Shown piece by piece: positions 1 through 8,729 of a DNA stretch of 64,000 nt. Every line of letters starts with the position of its first letter. The first letter of the stretch is position 1. The DNA is taken from contig JASFXZ010000001.1 in the NCBI GenBank assembly GCA_032209605.1, forward strand, positions 40,118,619-40,182,618. The letters are read 5' to 3'. The stretch comes from Mactromeris polynyma. Lineage: Eukaryota; Mollusca; Bivalvia; Venerida; Mactridae. The position numbers were made by a program, and so were the translations under genes. The notes under the pieces were generated by a model. That model had not been told where the DNA came from and made no database searches. It worked only from the letters and a program-made list of their open reading frames with translations.

Positions 1-332
1 TATCAACATAAACAGGCAGTGTCCTGTTTGCGCCCATAATGCGTTAAACGACTTTGACAGTCAACACATACTTTTGTTGATAAGACACGTGGAAAATCTG
101 TCCTGGAAAGAAGACACATTTGCGTGCTGATTACGAAAATTAATTAGTCATGCAAATTAGTGAAAATTCATTGGACGACTTCAGCTGCACTTATCTTGAA
201 AGAAGTGAACCATAACGATGTTAAAACGTAAAAGAGGTTTATTTGACGCAGGTTGGTTAACTGTTTAAAGGATGGAAAATAAAAGGGAAAGTACCGTATA
301 TTTTCTGGCCTATGCATTTATCATCATGTGAG

Positions 333-342
333 TATATATAAG
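333..342 (+). promoter_or_regulatory. TATA box of Cys-rich peptide gene, copy A
   Basis: TATATATAAG lies about 153 bases before the ATG at 495. The same box is at 18735-18742 and 41158-41165 in the other copies, followed by a well conserved leader (GACAAACTTCAACG and so on). Transcription would start near 365. This is inferred from sequence only. Confidence 0.6.
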
Positions 343-494
343 ACAGTTCGCATTTATTTTATCATTCATATTGAGACAAACTTCAACGCTAATACTGCTA
401 CACTATTGACGATATAAAAGATCATCCTGCCAACAGTGATTTAGAGACATAAGTAATAAACCAGATTTAGACGGAATATAAACAACAACACAGA

Positions 495-704
495 ATGAGG
501 AAGTACATAATTACATTTCTTGTAGTTTTGGTTATAGCTGACTGTATACCGGAAGTGGAATCTGCGGTCTTCACTCCGGTGCAGGTATCTTTACGCCGGG
601 CTTACCAGAGATCATGTTGCAAGAGAGAGAAGTGTCCTCCAGGAAGAGTTTGTCGCAGATTTGGGTCAATATGTAGGTGCGCTAGTGGTGGAGCAATAGC
701 TTAA
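495..704 (+). CDS. Small secreted Cys-rich peptide, copy A
   Basis: A 69-residue ORF. Residues 1-23 form a signal peptide: basic MRK, a hydrophobic core (FLVVLVIA) and a polar end (EVES). A short linker follows, then a basic Cys-rich tail with six cysteines in the order CC-x4-C-x5-C-x6-C-x-C, ending CASGGAIA. The pattern and net positive charge suit a host-defence or other disulfide-rich secreted peptide, but I do not recognise a named family. It has a TATA box at 333 and appears intronless, although a 3' exon (831-986) is possible. Copy B (18853) has a stop codon in the Cys domain. Copy C (41315) is intact with four substitutions, one of them Pro to Ser inside the Cys domain. The ATG follows a conserved leader in all copies. 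Being a gene is likely; the function is unknown. Confidence 0.75.
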   Translation: MRKYIITFLVVLVIADCIPEVESAVFTPVQVSLRRAYQRSCCKREKCPPGRVCRRFGSICRCASGGAIA

Positions 705-830
705 TGATGTCTAGGAATTATGACTAATTAACTTTTATTAACTCGTGAAATCCATTTTAGTGTAAGTGTGTGTGCGTTTTACTGATACATTCCATCCAGA
801 AGTTGCTGTGGACCGTAGATTATTTTACAG

Positions 831-986
831 TTGCAAAAGGACTTTGCACCAGGACTTGCTTTTGATAACAATGTCCATCAGGACAAGAATAACATACTTC
901 CAGAAGACGACAAATCAAATTATATCATCTGCAGACAACGAGAAGTATTTTATGGTGGACAAAACATATTCATTTACAGCGTGTAG
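831..986 (+). other. Exon-like reading frame after Cys-rich peptide gene, copy A (shortened)
   Basis: After an acceptor-like TATTTTACAG, a frame begins TTGCAAAAGGAC (LQKDFAPGLA) and runs through an acidic stretch (NNILPEDDKSNY). Copies B and C read on to SVYDNI and end at a shared stop. Here a TAG at 984 cuts it about 10 codons earlier. It could be a 3' exon of the peptide gene coding an acidic extension, as some mussel antimicrobial precursors have, or a decayed unrelated exon. No convincing donor joins it to the peptide ORF. Confidence 0.3.
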
Positions 987-1245
987 GAAAATATCCCTGA
1001 TTACATTGCTCAGTGACAATCGTGATATTATTCAAAAACAAACGAGAGCGTACAAGGTGAATATAAACTTAATTTCTAGAAAACAATATTGAGGCTTACG
1101 TATGAAAGCATGGATTTATTCATGCTTAACCGAGGACTTTGTTCATGTCTGAATACCGTACAGTATTGCTTGTCTTGAGTGTATTATATTGTATTAATGA
1201 TGTTGTTTATGTTGTTTATGCGTTTTATGACATTTAAGTTCATTC

Positions 1246-1466
1246 GAGCGCCGCTTAACGATGTCCAACCTCTTCTTTAAGAGACGTCATTTCCAGAAAA
1301 CGGCACGAGTGACGTCACCGTGTACTGACAGTAAGCAACATTTACCCCGTATGGCAATAAGAAAACGAAATGACCATATGGAGTAAATGTTGTTTCCTGC
1401 TTACAAATAGTGAATCTTGAAACGACGTCGCCCACAGAAGATGCTGTAAATCCCACAGCAGCGCTC
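1246..1466. mobile_element. GAGCGC MITE, family 1, copy in unit A
   Basis: The ends are inverted repeats: GAGCGCCGCTTAACG on the left and the complement of CACAGCAGCGCTC on the right. Inside are paired TGACGTCA-like sites and a palindromic middle around CATATGGAGTAAATGTTG. Related copies lie at 19599, 42067, 23872, 46330 and 47650. No transposase is present, so it is non-autonomous. Confidence 0.75.
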
Positions 1467-1479
1467 TTTTCAGCTTTAT

Positions 1480-4400
1480 GTCGGGTGTTATACGCAGTTA
1501 AGGGCGGTCTTCAGTTGACCAATCCGGTATTTCTGAGTGTTAACCATCACTAACAACGCCGTCTGCAAAGAACGTTCAACTTCCTATCATCAATCAAAGG
1601 ACATTTGAATTTAGATGTAAACGTTATCTGTCAAGGTATCCGGAGTTTACAACGTACGACCTTTACCGAAATCCATTTTGGATCTGGAGTGATCAGCAAT
1701 CGTAACATCTTGGCAATTGTTATGTAGCACAACAAATCTTCAACTTCAAATTGAGCCGACTATCTTTTTTCAAGCTATTTCTTGTTTTAAATAATTTCAT
1801 TGATAAGATATATTTGTTATATAAATAAACGTTTGTCTCTGATTCTGTGTACAGCTATTATGATGGAAAAAGGAAAGTACTCCTCTTTGTATAATCGCTC
1901 TTGCTATTCGAACTAGTGTTCTTGCGTGTGTGTTTCTATTATTTTTTCACAATTCATGTACATGTATTTCTGTTCGAATGTATTGATTTTTGAACAAAAA
2001 AGTAAAAAAATAAATATTTACGTCGAGTTAACAAAATGTTCAACAGCTTATTTGTCTATATTGTACAAAGTTGATATATGAAACAATGAATGTGAAGTAT
2101 ATTGTGTTTATCTTTTCTTAAAAAAAGTTTTAATCAAATGTAAGCGATTGTTCTGCCTTGGGCTGATGCGGTGAGATTCTAGAGTGTGTCCTTTAGCACG
2201 GGCATTGTGTGGTTTGATCCTAGGAAAGATTAAGTTGTCTCAGGAAACGCCACATTCACAAGACATTGCCTCCCCACATATATCTCAGGGAAACGGCAAC
2301 ACACAAAACATTGTATTCAAACTCTGCGTTGTCACTTTTCTTACATCTTTTAAAAAACCACAGATACAAGTGTGCTATACAGGTACTTTCTATCCTGACC
2401 TACGCGCCGAATTAGCGCTGGCGTAAGAAATAGATGCATCAGTTATTTGTAGTTACATGAAACTACGTTGGGTAAGACAAATAGTCGAGTACTAAACACA
2501 GACGTCATGTCCATGTAAAAGAATTTTAATTTAGTACAAAAGTACATGGTTTACATTTAGTTTATAAAAATGGGAGTTTAACTCGAAAAAGAAAGACACC
2601 TTAATGTGTTTGTAGAAAAATAGACATCACAAGTCATTGCTGATTTGCTAACATACATCTAGTAAGCTCACCTCCCTCATTGTCTATTTTTGTATTCATA
2701 GAAACATGCATTCTCCATTGAAACGAAAATTAAAACAAAACGATGAACATAGTTAATACCCACTATAAATCGGACATTACGATGCTTTTGTCAAACATTT
2801 ATGCGAAGCATTATTGCTTGGTAGAATAAACTGTAATAAGTTATACTGTACGAGTTTTCTCGATCACTGTAAGTCTTTTTCACAGACTGTCCAGAATAGA
2901 ATCTACTGGCGCCAACTAACGTCGCCATAATCATTACAATCGGATATGTACAATAATGTGAATTAAAGCCATCGTTTCGTTTAACAAGGCAAAACCACAA
3001 ACATTCGTTAGACTAAAGACCGAGTAATAAAACAATACCTTCCAAATTGTTAATTTAGTTTACTATGTTATAAATCGCTAAGAATTTAGTTTAGTTTGAA
3101 GAAAAATGCTTTGGGAAACTCAGCACCCCTCCCTAAAACGAAGCGAGCATGTGTTAACTCTATGACACTGAAAGCGGACAACAGTCAATATATCTGTCCA
3201 CTGGTCTCGCAAACAATTCTTCTGCGATTTTAACACTTTAGGAACAGAAAAAACGATTACGCGCACTGTTATTGTCTCCTTGCATATCACAAGGGAACGT
3301 AAAGTACCAAACTTGCCGCCCTCGCACTAACCCGAACTCCCAGATCATTGGCTGAGTAGGAACAGTGATGGTGCTTTGACAACGGTGGACACCTACTGGA
3401 GCACTTGAAGCTAAAGGGCGTTGTAAGCTGTCTATCATTGCTATGCATTTACACTAACACAGACCAAATACATATATATTCAATGCACAAAATCATTATT
3501 CATCTAACCATATATAGATATTGAACAATCATTAACATTTAGATAACACAATGTATATTGGAATGTTATACTCGGTTGAAACTACATAACTGTAACAATA
3601 ACATAAATGAGCACATCCTAACATGCTTTATGTTGTAACGATGGGTAACATTCATCTGATTACGTTAATTAGCTTAATTCTAGCACATGAGTCTGGTATT
3701 CTGTTGTGGCATTTAGCGTCTCTGTTTTAATATCCGGTCGTACGCGTTACGGAGTTAAGCCATTACGAGGAGGGGGGAATAATCTTTCCCTAGCAAAAAT
3801 AAGTAGACAATTTCTTCAAGTAACGGTAACTCAACATGCAACTGATAGAAGTTTTGTAACCGTTATCTACCGTAGGTAAGGTTGGGATTTTATTCTCGAA
3901 ATTATTAATTCAGTGCCCGAACAATATTAACAAAATTTCAATTATTAATTTCACAAGATTTCAGACTTTGTATCCATTTCATTTATATTGTGGCCTGGCG
4001 TTCTCTGCACACAATTAAAGGTACATACTCTTATTTTGCTGACAAAATATCATAAATAGTCATAAATACGAGAACATCGTTGGTAATTGTATTCAAACAC
4101 TGCATTGTTACTTTTCTTACATTTTTTCAAAAACCACAAATACAAGTGTGCTATACAGGTATTTTCTATCCTGCCATACGCGCCGAATTAGCGCTGGCGT
4201 AAGAAATACATGCATCGGAGTCGTGTTTTGATGTTCCTGGAAACTTTAAGAAAAGTACGTCTGTATGAAGCCATTAACATGTCATTTCCTAAAAAACATT
4301 TCTAGACATATGTTGATAGAAAATAAGACTTTGATGAAAACCTGTCAAAATCACGTGCATTGTTTCATATCACTTTTCATAATGTAGGGAAGATTCTCAA

Positions 4401-4580
4401 GTGACAAAATTTCGGGTTAGTTCTTTTGACCAGTATATTTATTAACATTGCACCAATTAGTGTGACACAACTAGCCATTTGTTGTGATTAACAATATATA
4501 CATATATATTGGTAGAGAGCTACATGGACATGTAACAATAGCTTAATCAGGAATGTCTAAAAGAAATGTCTAAGAGTATT
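1480..4580. other. Non-coding stretch of unit A
   Basis: No gene is supported here. It holds a decayed exon-like segment (about 1600-1720, with PFWIWSDQQS read in one frame), a dispersed repeat around 2239-2310 (GAAACGCCACATTCACAAGACA, also near 20619, 43085 and 49336) and a broken copy of the minus-strand ORF found intact at 23209 and 45585. The rest is AT-rich DNA shared with B and C. Confidence 0.6.
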
Positions 4581-4587
4581 ATTGAAT

Positions 4588-4865
4588 CTAAATGGGGAAT
4601 GGAGATGATACTAAACTAGTCGATTCCATAACTATTTCGTTTAGTAGTCGTTGATCTTCGTCTAGATCAGCACGGCAGCTGACAATACTTGGATTCTTCC
4701 CAATTTTGGTCAGTCTTTCGGCTGCAACACTTTCCATTGTACGTCTCATTACAGGGTAACGATCCGGTACATCCTTAAAATGTTCCAAGGAGGGTGAATA
4801 TATATTTACATACATCTCGGCTCTTACGCTTGCTACCCGCTTTGCATTCGTAAGCAGACAAATTT
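4588..4865 (-). pseudogene. HCN last CNBD exon, copy A (orphan, truncated)
   Basis: A duplicated copy of the HCN exon that starts at 52620. It begins after a CAG acceptor and continues through LLTNAKRVASVRAE, the end of the cyclic-nucleotide pocket, and the C helix (RRTMESVAAERLTKIG). It then runs off the HCN frame at a deletion junction after MEST and ends nine residues later. Relative to the parental exon it has Thr to Met in VRAETY, LYSLSV to IYSPSL and Leu to Pro in FKDVLDRY. The Pro is shared with copy B. The acceptor and phase are intact. With only one other HCN exon nearby it is most likely a pseudogene fragment; an alternative terminal exon of HCN is possible. Confidence 0.85.
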
Positions 4866-5390
4866 CTGAAATTTTGAATCGAAAATATTGATGTTAATAA
4901 ACTCTTACACTATCTTAATTTAACCCCTAGAAAGAAATTAATCTCTCAAAATATAAAAAGTTCAATTTGTGTAAAAACTTGTGGACAACTGCAACATTGT
5001 AAATGAGTTTGTTAATCTGAGCATATTGTGGTACAGAAAGTTGCCAGACTTGATTGTAGCCAAACAAAACTGTATAGATCATTTGTACACATATTTCGCT
5101 ACCTGCAAGACACATAGTCTGTAAATGCAATTTTATACCATGAATGATGTAAGGGCCAATTAGTAAGTGCGTTTAAATTTACGAATCGAGCGAAACCCTT
5201 TTTACAACCATATAAACATAGCCGTCTTCTTTGTGTTTTTCATGTTTGGATTGTGTCTCTTTTGCTTTGTAATTGTTTACATTCATTTCTATGTTTACAT
5301 GTGTCCTTGTGCTTTTCGGGTTGGATGTGCACTTTGTATGTGGCATTTACTGATCAAGTTCATTTGTCTTGTTCAGTACAAAGATAATAC

Positions 5391-5500
5391 CTCCAAAGTA
5401 CGACCCGTCTGAGAGAGACGTAGCGACTTTCCCTTCAGCTGTTATTACATCAACAATACATTCCTGGATAAAATACATCTTGCTGCCCATTGTTCCTTCC
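5391..5500 (-). pseudogene. HCN CNBD beta-roll exon, copy A (orphan)
   Basis: A 110-base exon with an AG acceptor and a GTATTATC donor, reading [13 protein letters not shown] and ending SDGSYFG, in the same phases as the parental exon at 53119-53228. It differs by Gly to Cys in FIQEGIVD, Thr to Ala and Glu to Lys. The exon that should precede it (C-linker/CNBD start, parental copy 54291-54424) is absent because the duplication ends at about 5777. Orphan exon; splicing into long HCN transcripts is conceivable. Confidence 0.85.
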
Positions 5501-5769
5501 CTACAATACACAGAAGTGTTCGAAGTACAAATCTCTCATTCTCCTATCTACTCCCCAAGTTCCTATTGTCTCAAATCACAAACATATTATTTTAAAAGGT
5601 AATGCGTCCCACATTTATATCTTAAGCTTTGTATGCATTTGAAAAACCTATACTGGCCTCAGTTTCAAGGAAAATTTAAGTTATAACTTAGTAACATGCT
5701 CAACTTGAAATTTATATAATTATCGACAGTCTACGATAAAATAACATTCGCGAAGTAATTCACCAAGTT

Positions 5770-5785
5770 TGAATTCACATTACGT
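5770..5785. other. Duplication junction A: HCN intron joined to PAN/WSC block
   Basis: Sequence matching the HCN intron of unit C stops after GAATTCA at 5777. From CATTACGTTG on it matches only unit B (28990 on). In C the same GAATTCA at 53497-53503 is followed by GCTATTGTATG. This is the head-to-tail breakpoint of the tandem duplication. Confidence 0.85.
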
Positions 5786-6500
5786 TGTACATTTATATGG
5801 TCATATGATAGAGAAAATATCAATATCAATATACATTGGCCCGAGAACTCATATCTAAAACACACATATTGGAAAAAATATTCGTATTTCGTAATTAAAT
5901 AATTAACAATACTTGCAATATGTCTATTTCTGCAAATCGCATTATAAGTGTATCAGCACGTTTAGGTTATATAGATTATATAGCAGATTTGACGGGACCG
6001 ACTAGAAATGTCGGAGACAGCAGTTTATCATTATCAACAGGTGTCGGTATCGGCAGTTTGCACTGTGCTTTATTTAGAAATTAAGGCATTATTCCCATGA
6101 TTCACAATTACATGTTATATAAATGCACGCAGTTTGTTAAATCATGAAATAAGATGTACAAATCATGAATACTGGGTTTAAATTACCTGTATACATCATT
6201 CTTATAAATGCCCCTGTACATTCTATCTACCATATTTGAAGTTAAGCTGTACAATAAATTACTAAAGTAGATAAAACACTCAGTTTGTTACAAGAGCCCG
6301 CACCTCGTAGAAGCGCGTTTTATGATATCCGGTTATTTTGCACGCATTAATGAAGAAGTAAGTCAACATATTGAAAACGTCTAGCTTTGTTTAATCTATA
6401 CCTGAATGTCTGGTACTGAGATGTTTTACCCGTTCCGACTGATCGATACTGGTCACGTCACGCGTTCTATAGAACTGTTGACTGGAACGGGAGATTGCCA

Positions 6501-6507
6501 TATAAAT
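6501..6507 (+). promoter_or_regulatory. TATA box of PAN/WSC gene, copy A
   Basis: TATAAAT lies 85 bases before the ATG at 6586, inside sequence conserved in copy B (TATAAGT at 29724). A start near 6530 would give a short leader. Inferred from motif and spacing only. Confidence 0.5.
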
Positions 6508-6585
6508 GCGATTGAAATATCATCAGTCAATAGCATCGTAACAATTGTGTAACACGAACATACTTATTGAAATATTTAACTATTT

Positions 6586-6925
6586 GTGATGATGGTCAAT
6601 TTTGTAAACGTCGTTAGTAGATTTATTGGGGCTAGAATTATTTTGACAGTAGTTTTACTAAAGCATGTTCATGCTATTGAAAGTAAAATCAACAACTTCA
6701 ACGTTTTCAAGGGCTGGACTACCAATACTACTTCTGGCAGTTACACAGCGGACACGACTTTGACATGTGCTATATACGTCTCTAATAAGGTATCCCAAGC
6801 AATGTTTCCATTGGCAACGTACAGCAAGACATCACTTGCTTGTAAAAGCATCGCAAGTATACCGCAGAATATCATACTGTACTATTCTGGTGATGACAAT
6901 GACCGCGTCTTATGGGACGGAGCGG
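6586..6925 (+). CDS. Secreted PAN-like/WSC-like protein, exon 1, copy A
   Basis: Exon 1 of a two-exon gene; with 7997-8271 it encodes about 204 residues. An N-terminal signal-like segment (hydrophobic IILTVVLL, then KHVHA) precedes NNFNVFKGW and a PAN/apple-like core: TLTCAIYVSN, SQAM, YSKTSLACK. In ordinary PAN domains the Val at about residue 65 and the Met at about 73 would be cysteines, so only two cysteines remain. The exon ends GGAGCGG|GTAAGT at 6925 after one base of a codon. Without splicing the frame would run to 7050 through intron sequence. Two Asn-x-Thr/Ser sites fall in NTTSGS. A role in extracellular carbohydrate or protein binding is plausible. The second copy is at 29809-31675. 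Confidence 0.72.
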
Positions 6926-7141
6926 GTAAGTACGATGTATTTTACACCATTTTGTTGAACGTCGAAATTGTTTATACCTTCTACATGAACGACATTAGTT
7001 TTGATGTTGTATCGAGGAGAAGTGAAAACATATGTATGCATTCACTGTAGTGAATTTGTGATCGTATTGTTTATCTAGCTACAGCTTCTTTGAAATTGTC
7101 AGGCAAAACGAATGAAAACGAAACGGTTATAAATCGATACA

Positions 7142-7330
7142 CCGTCTCCCTTGGCTTAGTGGTTAAGGCATCCAGCTTCGGAGTGGGAAGTCGAATGTTC
7201 GAATCCCGACAGGGTCAGATCAGATATGTCCGATTGGTGAGCCACCAGCTAGTTAAATAATGATTTCCATGCGCCTACCTGCATGGAGTCTGGCATTGAA
7301 AGGATAGGAATCGGGAAGTAAATGTGCTCA
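7142..7330 (+). repeat. tRNA-derived SINE-like repeat, copy A
   Basis: It carries a pol III A box, TGGCTTAGTGG (7152-7162), and a B box, TGTTCGAATCC (7196-7206), spaced as in a tRNA. A loop CTTCGGA between them would read anticodon TCG. A tRNA-unrelated body follows (GTGAGCCACCAGC, GGAATCGGGAAG). It sits in the intron of the PAN/WSC gene and is present at the same place in copy B, so it predates the duplication. Confidence 0.65.
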
Positions 7331-7996
7331 GATAGTAGGTGTCTTTGTTGCCACCAACTTTCGCTCTGACGTCGTATTCATGCAGTTAAGAAGTGATACT
7401 GTGTTTTTATTTGGTTTCCTTGTTCTCTTAAAATTTTTATGTCCCTCACTGAGTGTACCCCCTCCCTTTTCATATCTCGATATGTGTTGGGAAGTTCTGA
7501 AGTTCAGGTTGTACGAGGTGATACTTAACATCTGATTATAGATTTGAGCGTCACGGAGGGACGCCCGGACGGCCAGACAGACAGACGAACAGGGTCAACA
7601 CTTTTTGGCATTTTGCTATTCTGAGAATGGCGGAAGCATTTAAAACGATGAGAGTCCTAATAAACGTTGAAAATACTAAACAATATATAAATACAAAATG
7701 CAGCACGGTTTTTATTCCTTTTCATGTTCGTTTTAGATTTTTTTGTGATATCTTATGTTCAAGGATTTCAAAAGAGACCAAGAGAGTATGCCACTACGTA
7801 TAACAATGTTGTTTGTGTCCGTTTCAAACAATCATTATACAATGATCAATTAGTTAATTAAATAGAGCGCCTCTATAGAAAGGAAATGGAACATTTGTTT
7901 TGGAGCCAACCAGCACTATATACATTTCGTAGCAATTAAACACAAAAGAGAAACTATGCAGTACACCGGTTATCATGTCTCTTCTACTCTTTTCAG

Positions 7997-8271
7997 GTTG
8001 TGCAACGCTTAAGGACGTGTTTAAAGAGCACTTCAATCAAGATTTGGGTGGTTTCGACTATGGTTATCAACAACACCTATCCATAGATAATTGCATAACT
8101 TATTGTGGTCAGGCATATCCGCAATATAAAGGTATCGAGTATAATAATGCTTACACAATATCTAGTGGTGGACTGTGTTACTGTAAAAGTATATCAAAAC
8201 AGGAATACCTAGACCAATCCGGAACCTTGACGCCATTACAGAATTGGAGCTACTATGAAAGACTATGCTGA
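7997..8271 (+). CDS. Secreted PAN-like/WSC-like protein, exon 2, copy A
   Basis: It follows the acceptor CTTTTCAG (ending 7996). G from exon 1 plus GT gives Gly, then CATLKDVF. The exon encodes a WSC-like domain: LSIDNCITYC, GIEYN, then LCYCKS, ending NWSYYERLC and a stop at 8269-8271. WSC domains usually show CYCGN; here CYCK. The spacing of the cysteines and the Glu-Tyr fits a shortened WSC domain. WSC domains bind carbohydrate in fungal and animal surface proteins, so a secreted lectin-like role is inferred. There is no transmembrane segment. Confidence 0.7.
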
Positions 8272-8515
8272 ACATCATTCGTCGTTTTGCCAGTGAAGTT
8301 ATAGGAATATGCTTGCGTTGATTATGTTATCGACTATATAAACATAATGGATTCTAAGAATTGGAAACAGTCTAAATGGCATTTTTCGGCAATCAAATCT
8401 TACGTTAACCACTAAACCATCTTCTCTTCAACCGAATGACGTATGTAGCATTGACGCGGATTGGTTAACCTTTCGATAAGGGGTACGTTACCGTAACAAA
8501 ATCCACTGAACTTAA

Positions 8516-8728
8516 TTTACCGAAATCCTTTTTGGATCTGGACTGACCAGCAACCTTAACATCTTGGCAATTGTTGACCGCCATACAACTCTTAGAAACA
8601 CTACTGACAAACGGGTGAATCACAAACACAAAAATAACAGCAACTATTGTTACTGTGGCAATTCTAGCGGCAAATGTGTTCCCAGTAAATGTGTTATTGC
8701 TCTGTGCGAAGACGGATGTTGGAGGTGA
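8516..8728 (+). pseudogene. WSC-like fragment with CYCGN motif, copy A
   Basis: Just downstream of the PAN/WSC gene, a 70-codon open frame without a start ends NSNYCYCGNSSGKCV and ALCEDGCWR. CYCGN is the hallmark motif of WSC domains. The upstream half (FTEILFGSG) overlaps a motif repeated near 1663 and 11193. In copy B (31974-32186) the last cysteines are lost to an indel. It is probably a remnant of a neighbouring paralogous gene. A minus-strand ORF with a hydrophobic stretch overlaps it, so coding direction is not certain. Confidence 0.4.
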
Positions 8729-8729
8729 A

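Noticed and set aside
5167..5412. Hydrophobic plus-strand ORF (FFVFFMFGLCLFCF), also 25295-25540 and 52903-53115
   Set aside because: It lies antisense across an HCN intron and exon; copy C has a different frame after a small deletion. T-rich intron sequence explains the hydrophobic residues.
7142..7215. Functional tRNA gene
   Set aside because: A and B boxes are good, but the acceptor stem does not pair properly and a repeat body follows, so it is a SINE-like element.
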